64,000 bases of DNA, taken from the NCBI GenBank assembly GCA_009691805.1, contig SIAK01000003.1, forward strand, positions 39,520 to 103,519. Direction: 5' to 3'. Position numbers and translations under genes: made by a program. Each line of letters begins with the position of its first letter. Within the stretch, counting starts at the first letter, position 1. The notes beneath the pieces are model-generated. The model did not search any database. It was not told where the DNA came from and worked only from the letters and a program-made list of their open reading frames with translations. The DNA is from Phycisphaerales bacterium (GTDB lineage: Bacteria; Planctomycetota; Phycisphaerae; Phycisphaerales; SM1A02). Of this stretch, positions 20,320 through 29,695 are shown piece by piece.

Positions 20320-22335
20320 TCACTCCGCGCGACGCATCCACTCCGCTTCAAGCCCTTCGAGCTCGAGACGGAGTTTTTCACGCTTCTGCATGAGTGCTTG
20401 TGACTTTGCGGGATCGCTCGCGATCGATGCGTTTCCGAATTCGAGATCGATCCCTTCGATCTCGAACGGAAGTTCCGCGAGCCGAGCTTCGAGCCGTTCT
20501 TGCGAAATTGCTTGGTGTGGTCCGCGTGCGCGCGGCGCTTTGTTCGCACGATCTTTCGTTGCAACAGGTGTTGGCGCAACAGCACGTTGCACTGGAGCAT
20601 GGACTGCAACCTTGTGCGCAGGCTTGATCTCTTGCTTGGACGAAGTCTTTTTCGCCGCGGCAGCAGCGCTCGCTTCCTTGGCTGCGAGTTCCTTCTGCTT
20701 GCGGCTGTACGCCGAGTACGGACCCTCGAAGACGCTGGTGTTTCCGTCACCATCGATGATGAGCAGTTTCTGGCAGACCTGCTCGAGCAGTGCACGATCG
20801 TGGCTAATCAGAAGCACAACGCCTGAGCGATTGCGACCTTCGCCAAATCCCGTGAGCGCCTCTTCAAGCCGCTCCGCGCTTGGAATATCCAAGTGGTTCG
20901 TCGGCTCATCGAGAACAAGCAGATTTTTCGAACTCGCGACGAGTGAGGCGAGCACCAGTCGCGCCTTCTCACCACCAGAAAGATCACCGACAAGTTTCTC
21001 TTGCTCACTCCCTGTGAACATGAACGCGCCTGCGAGATTGCGCGCTTCTTGTTCGCTCGGTCGCGGTCCACCTTCGAGTGAACGAATCGTGGATTGCAGA
21101 TACTCGTAGACTTTCAGCATGCGATCAAGATGCGCATGCGATTGGCGGAACCAGCCAACTTCAAGACGCGGGCTCAGTTTGATTGTGCCAGCGTCTAGTT
21201 CGAGGTCGCCCAAGATTGCGCGCACGAGCGTCGTCTTCCCTGCGCCGTTAGGCCCGATGATGCCGATGCGATCGCCAGGCTTTGCGACGAAATTGAGATC
21301 GTGAAAGAGCACGCGACTGCCGTAGGCTTTCGACAGTCCTTCGCCGACAAACGCAAAGTCGCCCAGCTCGGGTGGCTTCGGGAGTTCGAGCGCCATCGAG
21401 CCCATTTCAGGCGCGATTTCCTGCACATTCGTGTCAATGAACCGCTCGAGTCGCGTCTCGCGACCCTTTGCTTGTCGCGCGCGTTGACCCGCTTTGTATT
21501 TCAGAATGTACGCCTGCTCCGAGCGAATCTTGTCCTGCTGCTTCTCGAGCACACGCTCTTGCGAGAGTCGTCGCTCAGCACGCAGCGCGCGGAACGCCTT
21601 GTAGTTCCCCGGATACTCACAGATGACGCCGCGATCGATCTCGATGATGCGATGGACGACTCTGTCAAGCAACCAACGATCGTGGGAAACGAGCAACACT
21701 GCGCCGCCGAATTCGGTGTCGAGAAAATCTTCGAGCCATTCGCGACCAGCGATATCCAAGTGATTCGTCGGCTCATCGAGAAGCAGAATGTCTGGCTCGC
21801 TGAGTAGCAATCGCGTCAGTCCCAAGCGCGCGCGTTGACCGCCACTCAATCCCGATGCGGGAAGGGTGAAGTCTGCATCGGTGAAACCAAGTCCGTGCAG
21901 CATCGCTTCGACACGATGCTCCACCGCGTATCCACCCGCGCGCTCAAGCGCTTCATCAAGATGCACTTGACGCGTCATGAGTCGATCAAGTTCCGCACCT
22001 TGCGCGTGCGCCATCAGTTCATACACATGCTCAAGTTCAACTTGCAAACGATCGCGATCCGCAAACGCGTCCATCGCTGCTTCAAGCAGAGTCCCCTCGG
22101 TCGGAATCTTTGGATCCTGCTCGAGGTATCCGATCGACGTTCCGCGCGCGATCTGCACCGAGCCAGAATCAGGCTGCAGTTTTCCTGCGATGAGCTTGAG
22201 GAGCGTGCTCTTGCCGCAACCGTTTCTTCCCACGAGCCCAATTTTTTCAGTGGGTTCAACCGCACCCGCGGCGCCGTCAAGAAGGACGCGAGTGCCGATG
22301 GTGTAGCGAAGATTGGAGAGCGTGATGATCGGCAT
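20320..22335 (-). CDS. ABC-F family ATP-binding protein
   Basis: A soluble twin-ATPase of the ABC-F class, which acts on ribosomes rather than in transport. Walker A is GRNGCGKST at residues 36-44, and a second GPNGAGKTT is near 360. Both halves carry LSGG signatures (LSGGQRARLGL, LSGGEKARLVL) and a DEPTNHLD Walker B. The linker between them is charged, and the C-terminal 110 residues are Lys/Ala-rich with a likely coiled coil, as in Uup/YheS-type members. The start is ATG 22335 (MPIITLSNLRYTIG), giving 671 residues; upstream in-frame sequence has no ABC features. Antibiotic resistance cannot be inferred. Confidence 0.93.
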   Translation of the reverse strand: MPIITLSNLRYTIGTRVLLDGAAGAVEPTEKIGLVGRNGCGKSTLLKLIAGKLQPDSGSVQIARGTSIGYLEQDPKIPTEGTLLEAAMDAFADRDRLQVELEHVYELMAHAQGAELDRLMTRQVHLDEALERAGGYAVEHRVEAMLHGLGFTDADFTLPASGLSGGQRARLGLTRLLLSEPDILLLDEPTNHLDIAGREWLEDFLDTEFGGAVLLVSHDRWLLDRVVHRIIEIDRGVICEYPGNYKAFRALRAERRLSQERVLEKQQDKIRSEQAYILKYKAGQRARQAKGRETRLERFIDTNVQEIAPEMGSMALELPKPPELGDFAFVGEGLSKAYGSRVLFHDLNFVAKPGDRIGIIGPNGAGKTTLVRAILGDLELDAGTIKLSPRLEVGWFRQSHAHLDRMLKVYEYLQSTIRSLEGGPRPSEQEARNLAGAFMFTGSEQEKLVGDLSGGEKARLVLASLVASSKNLLVLDEPTNHLDIPSAERLEEALTGFGEGRNRSGVVLLISHDRALLEQVCQKLLIIDGDGNTSVFEGPYSAYSRKQKELAAKEASAAAAAKKTSSKQEIKPAHKVAVHAPVQRAVAPTPVATKDRANKAPRARGPHQAISQERLEARLAELPFEIEGIDLEFGNASIASDPAKSQALMQKREKLRLELEGLEAEWMRRAE

Positions 22336-22421
22336 GAGAGGGGCGAAGGATAGCCGTCCGCGCGCGTAGGGGCGCGAAGAAAATCTCGCGCGAATGCAGC
22401 GCGAAACTGATAGGAGCGTGA

Positions 22422-23339
22422 TTAGCGATTCGGGACGGACTTGCCCGCGAAAGTCCAGATCCACGCGACGAGATTGCGTTCACGGGGAGGAAGGACAGTG
22501 GTCGCGAGAAGTCGGAGCGCGCTTGGTCCGATCGCCGTGCCCAAGAGACTCCCGATCCAGAGCGTCATCGCTGCCAGCGTCATGCGTGAAGTATGTGTGT
22601 AGGCAGCGATCACATCTTCCCAAGTTGGTTGCAAATTTTGCGCCCACAGAGGTGTATTCAACAGTTGGCTCATATCGTCTGCGGACACGTACCAGAAGAT
22701 ACAGAACGCCACCGTCGCGAGATTGCCCATCGCGATGCGCCGCACCCAACTTCCACGCATAAATATCACGCCTCCGAGCATGCCGCTAAAGATCGCGGGC
22801 AGCAGCCCGAGGCACCCGATGGGCACGAGGGGAATGCCAAAACTCCAGAGGTCACAACTCGATGCCAGTAACGCTCCGCCGTCCGCGCTGTTCACCCACT
22901 CAATATCTGCGAGGGAGTAGTAACTGACGCTTGCGTTCACTGGCAAAATCTCTTTGCCCGCCGTGAAGAAACGCTTGATGAGAAACTCCAAGGGCACCAT
23001 CTTCATGAACACGACGCAACCCAAGCACAGGAGAACCTGCACCATGAGGAAGAAGAGCGCAAGCATGAGCACCGCACTCGTGGCGAGCGTTTGCAACTGT
23101 CGGATCCACGGAGTTGCGGTTGGATACTCGAGCAGAGGGCTCGGTGTTCCGCACTCCATACATCGCGCGAAGAGGATCTTGCTCGCGAGATGCCGTTCGA
23201 TCGGACTGCCTGCCATCGGATGCAAGCATGCGGCACACAATCGATCGCCCAAGACGACGCGATCAGTTCGCGTGGTCTCATCATCGGCGTGCGCAGGAGT
23301 GGTGCTTGTCATGTGGTGGATCTCAACAGCAGGTTTCAT
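22422..23339 (-). CDS. Zinc-ribbon membrane protein, function unknown
   Basis: 305 residues. An N-terminal cytoplasmic part has two Cys pairs (CAACLHP near residue 35 and CMECGTPSP near 60), a likely zinc ribbon, followed by about five or six hydrophobic segments starting near residue 80. The start overlaps the stop of the upstream gene by four bases (ATGA), so the two are made together. Architecture matches the neighbour and the 12.6 kb protein. No enzyme motif is visible. Confidence 0.65.
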   Translation of the reverse strand: MKPAVEIHHMTSTTPAHADDETTRTDRVVLGDRLCAACLHPMAGSPIERHLASKILFARCMECGTPSPLLEYPTATPWIRQLQTLATSAVLMLALFFLMVQVLLCLGCVVFMKMVPLEFLIKRFFTAGKEILPVNASVSYYSLADIEWVNSADGGALLASSCDLWSFGIPLVPIGCLGLLPAIFSGMLGGVIFMRGSWVRRIAMGNLATVAFCIFWYVSADDMSQLLNTPLWAQNLQPTWEDVIAAYTHTSRMTLAAMTLWIGSLLGTAIGPSALRLLATTVLPPRERNLVAWIWTFAGKSVPNR

Positions 23340-23953
23340 TCTCGCCCGAAGAGCGCGCGCACGCGGGCACGGTTTTTTCGCCGCGCTGCTCGATTGACGA
23401 AGCGATCAAGCATAAGCGCGCTTCCAAGTACGACGGCGAGGAGGGTCAGCGCAAGCCCAAACATCGCAGCATCGATCATATGGCTACTGAAATTCATCCC
23501 CATCGAGGTAGCCATGTGCCACAGCAGAAAGAAGGACGCAAGTGGAACCGCGACGATCGACCAGCGAAAAACCCGCTGGCGGTAGCTGAGGTGTGGGGAA
23601 GCGATGCAGACGCCGAGCCCACCGAGTATGCAGAAAAGAAGGTATGGAGTCTTGAAGAGAAGCCACGCTGTGTACAGCCAAAAATTGAGCATCTCATGCG
23701 TCAGCCACGCGTGGGTGCAGATCACGAGTGAAACCGAGCTTCCGAAAAACAAGAGCAGCGCGAAACCGATCCGACCAGTGATGGACGAAAAATCAAACGC
23801 GACTCGAAGCGCGGCGCGATTCTTCCGTGCGCTGCGGGCGACAGTCGCGATACCGCAGTGTGGACACGTCGTAATCCACGACCGCAAGCATGCAGACCAA
23901 TGCCGCGCGCTTCGCGGAATTGCCGTTGAACAAGATGAACAGGCATGTTGCAT
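23336..23953 (-). CDS. Zinc-ribbon membrane protein, partner of the following gene
   Basis: 205 residues. The N-terminus (MQHACSSCSTAIPRS, then TTCPHCG) supplies two Cys pairs of a probable zinc ribbon. Four hydrophobic segments follow from about residue 60, and the C-terminus is strongly basic (NRAARRKNRARVR). The ATG at 23953 is preferred to a GTG two codons upstream. It overlaps the next gene by four bases. No function is recognised; the pair may form one membrane complex. Confidence 0.65.
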   Translation of the reverse strand: MQHACSSCSTAIPRSARHWSACLRSWITTCPHCGIATVARSARKNRAALRVAFDFSSITGRIGFALLLFFGSSVSLVICTHAWLTHEMLNFWLYTAWLLFKTPYLLFCILGGLGVCIASPHLSYRQRVFRWSIVAVPLASFFLLWHMATSMGMNFSSHMIDAAMFGLALTLLAVVLGSALMLDRFVNRAARRKNRARVRALFGRE

Positions 23954-24006
23954 AGGCACTCAATGGCGATGGGAATAGCCGCCATCATGCTACCTTCCCG
24001 TCCCCA

Positions 24007-24402
24007 ATGTTCCTTCGTCGCGTCAACCCACTCCGCCGCATCGTGCTCGTCGTGCTCGCACCTGCAGTCGCGGTCGGCGTTTTCTGGTGGACGGGAAAGC
24101 TCGACATGCCCACGCGCGACAGCGTGAGCGCGTTTGTGCACGAGTCGCTCGTGCTCGCAGCGCAGGGAAAGCCGCTTGGATTGACAGAACCTGTTGCGAC
24201 GGGATTTCTCGGGCGAACGATCGGCGTCGATGGAGTCAATGGTGCGACGATCGATGTTGTTGAGGGCGACTTGACGGGCACCGGAGCGACGCACGGAGCG
24301 ACGGTTCGCCTGCGCGATGGTCGCGCGATCTTGCTTGGCATTGACGCGACGGGCGGATCCCCCGAGCGATATCGCATCACAGTGATCACTGAAGGAAAGT
24401 GA
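24007..24402 (+). CDS. Hypothetical exported or membrane-anchored protein
   Basis: 131 residues with a basic N-terminus and one hydrophobic helix (IVLVVLAPAVAVGVFWW), then a soluble domain rich in Gly, Thr and Val, likely beta-structured. It starts about 50 bases from the divergent zinc-ribbon pair and lies 22 bases before the aminotransferase gene, so it probably belongs to that operon. No family recognised. Confidence 0.6.
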   Translation: MFLRRVNPLRRIVLVVLAPAVAVGVFWWTGKLDMPTRDSVSAFVHESLVLAAQGKPLGLTEPVATGFLGRTIGVDGVNGATIDVVEGDLTGTGATHGATVRLRDGRAILLGIDATGGSPERYRITVITEGK

Positions 24403-24424
24403 ATTGCGCGATGGAGTTGCTCGC

Positions 24425-25318
24425 ATGAAAATCTGGTTAAACGGTCAACTCTGCGATCGCAGCGACGCGCGCATCAATGTTCTTGATGCGGGCATACAAC
24501 ATGGAGTTGGTCTTTTCGAAACGATGCTCGCGCGAGATGGCGCGGTGCTTCGCATGGATCAGCATCTCTTGCGGCTTGAAACGAGCGCGCAAGAGTTGGG
24601 ACTCGCGGAGGCACTACGGGTGGACCCACTTGGTGAAGCCGTGCTCGACACGCTCGCTGCGAACGACATGCGTGATGCGCGCATTCGCCTCACGGTCACC
24701 GGCGGCGATCTTGGTTTGCCGTGGACGCGCAAGCCTGAAGATCGCACCGAAGAAGTGCGTACGCCGACGATCATGATTGTCGCGCAGCCGCCGACGGCGT
24801 ATCCCGAAGAACTCTTTGAACGCGGCGTGGCAGTCACCGTTTCTGCGAGTCGCCATTCCAACAGCGATCGATTTCTTGCGCATAAATCACTTTGGTACTG
24901 GCCGCGTATCGAAGCACTCGGTCATGCAGCGCGGGTTGGATGCACTGAATCGTTGTGGTTTTCGACGCAGGGATTCCTCGCTGCGGGAAGTGTGAGCAAT
25001 GTCTTCCTCGTCAAAGATGGCGTGCTTTCCACGCCGATCGCGCGTGGAGATGATGAGGCGATGGAGGGCGAAGTCACGCAGTTGCATCCTGTGCTTCCGG
25101 GTTGCACACGCATGGCGGTGATGGAGTGGGCGCTGACGCAATCCGCGCGCGTGCGCATTCGAAATCTCACGATCGAAGAAGTAGTCGCCGCGGACGAGAT
25201 CTTTATGACGAACTCAAGTTGGGGCGTGTTGCCTGTTGTGCGCGTCGAAGATGCGGTGATTGGGAAGGGAACACCAGGACTCTTCACGCAGTCCATGCGC
25301 GAACGATGGCTCGCGTGA
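24425..25318 (+). CDS. Class IV aminotransferase (branched-chain aminotransferase / aminodeoxychorismate lyase fold)
   Basis: 297 residues of the PLP fold type IV family. Family features are IWLNGQL at the N-terminus, DAGIQHGVGLFETM near residues 21-34, the PLP Lys near 154 (FLAHKSLWYWPRIEAL), AAGSVSNVFLVKDG, and the C-terminal IEEVVAADEIFMTNSS. IlvE, D-amino acid aminotransferase and PabC share this pattern and cannot be separated here; the length suits all three. The start at 24425 is the conserved MKIWLNG, seven codons inside the frame. The stop overlaps the next start by one base (TGATG). Confidence 0.85.
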   Translation: MKIWLNGQLCDRSDARINVLDAGIQHGVGLFETMLARDGAVLRMDQHLLRLETSAQELGLAEALRVDPLGEAVLDTLAANDMRDARIRLTVTGGDLGLPWTRKPEDRTEEVRTPTIMIVAQPPTAYPEELFERGVAVTVSASRHSNSDRFLAHKSLWYWPRIEALGHAARVGCTESLWFSTQGFLAAGSVSNVFLVKDGVLSTPIARGDDEAMEGEVTQLHPVLPGCTRMAVMEWALTQSARVRIRNLTIEEVVAADEIFMTNSSWGVLPVVRVEDAVIGKGTPGLFTQSMRERWLA

Positions 25319-25665
25319 TGAAGTTCAGCTTCGTCAATCTCGGTGGACAAGCACAGAGCGCAGCGCAGCGCGTTCGGGCAGCGAATCCATTTGCGCGCGC
25401 GCCGCGATCAGCGTTCGGTCGTGTGATCTATGGCGTCCTCGCGATTTTGCTCGCCATCCCCGTCGCACTCTTGATCGTCGCGCTGCTCTTGTGCGGACTC
25501 GCGTGCGTGATTGTGGTCGTCGCGCTCTTCATCGCCTTCGCGCTGGTGCGGATGCTGCTGCGGATCCTGACGCCGTCCGCGCATCGCACCCGTGATCTTT
25601 CCCGACCTGATGATGCAGGGCGGGAAAATGTTCGCGTCCGAGGCAGTTCAAACGACGCTCCCTAA
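25318..25665 (+). CDS. Small membrane protein, unknown function
   Basis: 115 residues: an amphipathic N-terminus, a long hydrophobic region at about 35-82 (likely two helices), and a polar Arg/Asp-rich tail. The ATG at 25318 overlaps the aminotransferase stop; an ATG four codons earlier is also in frame. It sits 39 bases before dnaE. Family not recognised. Confidence 0.55.
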   Translation: MKFSFVNLGGQAQSAAQRVRAANPFARAPRSAFGRVIYGVLAILLAIPVALLIVALLLCGLACVIVVVALFIAFALVRMLLRILTPSAHRTRDLSRPDDAGRENVRVRGSSNDAP

Positions 25666-25704
25666 TCTGCTTGCAAGTGCGCGGCGGGGGCGTACCATCG
25701 GCGC

Positions 25705-28700
25705 ATGCAAGGCACCTCTTCTTCGGCACCAGCCATCGCGCGATCTTCCGCGCCGTGCTTTGCGCATCTTCATCTGCACAGTGAGTATTCGCTGCTTGAT
25801 GGAGGAAACAAGATTGATCGATTGCTCGCGCGTGTGAAGGCGTTGGGGATGAGCGCGGTTGCGGTGACAGATCACGGCAACCTTTTCGGTGCGCATGAGT
25901 TCTATTCGAAGGCGAAAGCCGCGGGCATCAAGCCGATTCTCGGCATCGAGGCGTATGTCGCGCCCGATCGCGATGGCAAGCATGGTGATCGCCGCGATCG
26001 CACGCACACGGGCGCGCAGGACGGTGGATTCCATCTCGTTTTACTCGCCGAAGATCTCACGGGTTGGAAGCACCTCGTCAAACTTTCGAGTGACGCGTAT
26101 CTGCAAGGCTTTTACTACAAGCCGCGCATGGACAAGTCGACGCTGACGCAGTGGGGCGAAGGCATCATCGCGATCAACGGACATCTCGGTTCGTCGATCG
26201 CGTTTCACTTGACGCAGTTTGTTCGCGCGGGCGCAGTGCATTCGGGAGAAGCACTTGAACACTGGCAGCGCGCCGTCGAAGAAGCGCAGTGGCACGCGAG
26301 TGTGTTCAAGCCCAATGCAGCTGGCGAGCCGCGTTTCTATATTGAGCTGCAGCGTCATGTCCCCGAGCAAGAGGAGATCAATCCGCACCTGATCGCGCTC
26401 GCGGAGGCGTGCGGACTTCCACTCGTTGTAGACAATGACGCGCACTTCCTGCTGCGCGAAGATCATGATGTCCACGACACGCTCTGCTGCATCTCGATGC
26501 AGAAGCTGAAGGGCGAGGAGGGGCGGCTGAAATACCCCGAAGAGATTTACGTCAAGAGCCCCGAAGAGATGAGCGCGCTCTTTCCTGCACCGAAGGAGCA
26601 AGAAGCGTTGCTCAACGCGGGTCGCATCGCGGAGCGTTGTTGCGTGACGCTTCCGAAAGATGAGAAGCACGCGCCCGTCGTGCGCGTGAAACATCCTGGA
26701 TTTTCCGCGCACTATGACGAGGGAGACCTGACGGAATGGTTCAAGGGGTACTGCGCGAAGTTTGAAGTGCTGCCCTTTGACGCAACCAAGGATGGCGATT
26801 CGAAAGAGGCGCTGAAGGAAAGTTGTGACGCGGCGCTGCGCGATTTGTGCGAAGCAGGATTGATCTGGCGCTATGGGGCGCAAGGTGTCACTCCTCAGAT
26901 TCGCGCGCGACTCGAACGCGAACTCAAAGTACTCGCAGACAAGTTGATCAGCGCGTACTTCCTCATCGTGTGGGACTTCGTGAACTGGGCGCGTCAACGC
27001 GGCATCCCTGCGACGGCTCGCGGTTCGGGTGTCGGCACGATGGTGGGCTATGTCCTTGGACTTTCAAATGCATGCCCTGAGACATATGGGTTGCTGTTCG
27101 AACGATTCGCCGATCCTGATCGCGCGGAGTATCCCGATATTGACGTCGACATCTGCCAAGATGGTCGCGCGTCTGTCATCGATTACGTTCGCAAGAAGTA
27201 CGGGCACGTCGCGCAGATCATCACGTTCGGTCGGCTGAAAGCGAGAGCGGCGATCAAGGACGTCGGCCGAGTGATGGGTCTGACTCCGCAAGAGTCACAG
27301 GGATTGGTGAATCTCATTCCTGTGGAACTCGACGTCACGATCGACGAGGCGCTTGAGAAGAGCCCGGAGTTTGCCGCGGCAGTGCAGCGCGATCCGCGCT
27401 TCGCACGCGTCATTGAGCATGCACGTGGACTCGAAGATCACGCGCGAAGTCAGGGCATTCACGCCGCGGGTGTCATCATCGCGACGCGACCGCTGGATGA
27501 AATCATTCCACTCTGTCGCCCCACAGGCGGCGGTGAAGAAGCGGTGACGCAATGGGATGGTCCGACCTGCGAAAAGGTTGGACTGCTGAAGATGGACTTT
27601 CTCGGTCTTCGCACGCTCTCCATCATCGAGCGGTGCAAGGAGATCATTCGCGCGACGCTTCCGGAAGGGGAAATCTGGCGGGCAGTCGGATTGCAAGTTC
27701 CGGTGCTCAGAGAAACCACGCGCAACGCTGCGGGTGTGTCGGAACCCATTCCGCATCCACTCGACCTTGATCGCATTCCACTCGCGGATCCGCGTGTGTT
27801 TGCGTGTTTCCGTCGCGGCGATACGAACGGTATCTTTCAATTTGAATCAGGCGGCATGAAGCGACTGCTCGTCGACATGCAACCTGATCGACTCGAAGAT
27901 CTCATCGCAGCGAACGCGCTCTTCCGTCCTGGTCCGATGGAGCTCATTCCAACCTACACGGCGCGCAAGCACGCGCGTGAAGCGACGCCTGAGTTGCATG
28001 AAGTTGTGTCGCGCTTCACAAGCGAGACGTACGGCATCATGGTCTATCAAGAGCAGGTGATGCAGGTCTTGCATCACCTTGGCGGTATCGCGTTGCGCGA
28101 GGCGTACACCGTCATCAAGGCGATTTCGAAGAAGCAGCAGTCGGTGATCAACGGTGCGCGCGCGAACTTTATTCTCGGCGCTGCGGAACGTGGGCTTCCC
28201 AACGCGCGCGCGGACGAACTCTTCGAATTGATCTTGAAGTTCGCGGGCTACGGTTTCAACAAGAGCCATTCGACGGGCTACGCGATCATCTCGTACCAGA
28301 CCGCGTATCTGCGCACGTTTTTTCCGAGCCATTACATGTCGGCGCTCCTGAGCTTCGAAAGCCAAGCGCGCAAGGTCGAAGAATGGGCTGTGTATCTCGA
28401 TGATTGTCGCAAACTCTACTTCCCGGATGATGCGCCGACGAAGCGGCATCTTGGCGTGGAGGTTCGTCCACCGGACATCAATCTCTCTGCGGAAGACTTC
28501 AACGTGGTGTTTGCGAACGACGAACCAGTCACGGCGTGGACGGGTCACATTCGATTTGGACTCAAGGCAATCAAGGGCGTTGGTGGCGCTGCGATGGCTG
28601 CCGTCATCGAGGCTCGCGAGAAGGGCGGCAAGTTCGAGTCGTTGTTCGATTTTTGCGAGCGTGTGGATGGTCGCAGTGTGCATCGCTCGGTGCTGGAGAG

Positions 28701-29667
28701 CCTCGTGAAGGCAGGTTGTTTCGACAGTTTGCATGGAGTCGAGGCACGCGCGTCGCTTGTCGCGAGTTTGGAGAGCGCAATGCAAGGCGGCGCGGCGCTC
28801 GCACGCGATCGCGCGGGTGGGCAAGAGACTTTCTTCGGCGCATTCGCGGAAGCCAGCAACGCGCAGACAACGGCAACGATCGAGCTGCGCAAGGTTGCTG
28901 CGTGGCCTCGCATGGAAGCACTGCAACATGAGAAGGACGCGTTGGGTTTTCATGTCTCGGGTCATCCGCTCGATGCATGGAAGGACGCGATGCAAGCGTT
29001 CACGACTGGTGATCTCAAACGCATCACGGAGTGCGCGCAAGACACACAGGTTGTCTGTGCGGGCTTGATTTCTCGTACGAAACTGCTGCGCGTGAAGGCA
29101 GGTCGCGATCCTGGCGCGCAGATGATGGTGATCAGTCTCACCGACCAGTCGGGTGGAATTGAAGCCGTGCTCTTCCCAGAAACCTTTGCGAAGTTTGCGA
29201 CGCTGATCGGACAAGATCGCGCGGTGCTGATCATCGGTACCGTCGATCGAAAGCGTGCGGAACCGAATGTGCTTGTGGATCGTGTGATCCCACTCGAAGA
29301 CGCATCGATGCACCTTGCGACGCGTCTTGACATTGCGTTCGATGTGAGTTCGATTCCACCGAACACTCCCGCGTCTGTATCACTTGCGGAGACATTGCAA
29401 CTTGCAGCGGGCTTGTTGAAGCAAGCGTCGAGTGCGCCGAGTGGAGGCGGACGCGCGGTGGAAGTGCTGCTCCATCTCGATGGCCAAAGTCGAAGGACGA
29501 CGTTGCTCTCGCACCGATTGAAGGTCGTTCCGCGAACGGAACTCGTGTCGCAACTTCGCGCGCTGCTCGGACACGCAAATGTGCATGTGCGCGGAGGTTG
29601 GATTCCGCCGAAGAAAGAGCGGAAACAATGGGGCGGACGTCGCAACAAGGATGACGACGAAGGCTAG
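25705..29667 (+). CDS. dnaE: DNA polymerase III alpha subunit
   Basis: Replicative polymerase catalytic subunit. The N-terminal PHP domain starts HLHLHSEYSLLDGG near residue 23, with TDHGN following. The palm active site contains PDIDVDIC, with Asp478 and Asp480 equivalent to the catalytic pair. Other family blocks are GNGxG-like ARGSGVGTMVGYVLG, FNKSHSTGYAIISYQTAYL and the helix-hairpin-helix region GLKAIKGVGG. An OB-fold lies near 1110-1190 (VCAGLISRTKLLRVKAG). At 1320 residues it is longer than E. coli DnaE, mainly in the C-terminal region. The extreme C-terminus is basic. Confidence 0.97.
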   Translation: MQGTSSSAPAIARSSAPCFAHLHLHSEYSLLDGGNKIDRLLARVKALGMSAVAVTDHGNLFGAHEFYSKAKAAGIKPILGIEAYVAPDRDGKHGDRRDRTHTGAQDGGFHLVLLAEDLTGWKHLVKLSSDAYLQGFYYKPRMDKSTLTQWGEGIIAINGHLGSSIAFHLTQFVRAGAVHSGEALEHWQRAVEEAQWHASVFKPNAAGEPRFYIELQRHVPEQEEINPHLIALAEACGLPLVVDNDAHFLLREDHDVHDTLCCISMQKLKGEEGRLKYPEEIYVKSPEEMSALFPAPKEQEALLNAGRIAERCCVTLPKDEKHAPVVRVKHPGFSAHYDEGDLTEWFKGYCAKFEVLPFDATKDGDSKEALKESCDAALRDLCEAGLIWRYGAQGVTPQIRARLERELKVLADKLISAYFLIVWDFVNWARQRGIPATARGSGVGTMVGYVLGLSNACPETYGLLFERFADPDRAEYPDIDVDICQDGRASVIDYVRKKYGHVAQIITFGRLKARAAIKDVGRVMGLTPQESQGLVNLIPVELDVTIDEALEKSPEFAAAVQRDPRFARVIEHARGLEDHARSQGIHAAGVIIATRPLDEIIPLCRPTGGGEEAVTQWDGPTCEKVGLLKMDFLGLRTLSIIERCKEIIRATLPEGEIWRAVGLQVPVLRETTRNAAGVSEPIPHPLDLDRIPLADPRVFACFRRGDTNGIFQFESGGMKRLLVDMQPDRLEDLIAANALFRPGPMELIPTYTARKHAREATPELHEVVSRFTSETYGIMVYQEQVMQVLHHLGGIALREAYTVIKAISKKQQSVINGARANFILGAAERGLPNARADELFELILKFAGYGFNKSHSTGYAIISYQTAYLRTFFPSHYMSALLSFESQARKVEEWAVYLDDCRKLYFPDDAPTKRHLGVEVRPPDINLSAEDFNVVFANDEPVTAWTGHIRFGLKAIKGVGGAAMAAVIEAREKGGKFESLFDFCERVDGRSVHRSVLESLVKAGCFDSLHGVEARASLVASLESAMQGGAALARDRAGGQETFFGAFAEASNAQTTATIELRKVAAWPRMEALQHEKDALGFHVSGHPLDAWKDAMQAFTTGDLKRITECAQDTQVVCAGLISRTKLLRVKAGRDPGAQMMVISLTDQSGGIEAVLFPETFAKFATLIGQDRAVLIIGTVDRKRAEPNVLVDRVIPLEDASMHLATRLDIAFDVSSIPPNTPASVSLAETLQLAAGLLKQASSAPSGGGRAVEVLLHLDGQSRRTTLLSHRLKVVPRTELVSQLRALLGHANVHVRGGWIPPKKERKQWGGRRNKDDDEG

Positions 29668-29695
29668 CGCGTCATGCTTCAGCAGGCGTGCGCGA

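Noticed and set aside
27847..29313. Open frame of 488 codons on the minus strand
   Set aside because: Antisense to dnaE; no recognisable motif.
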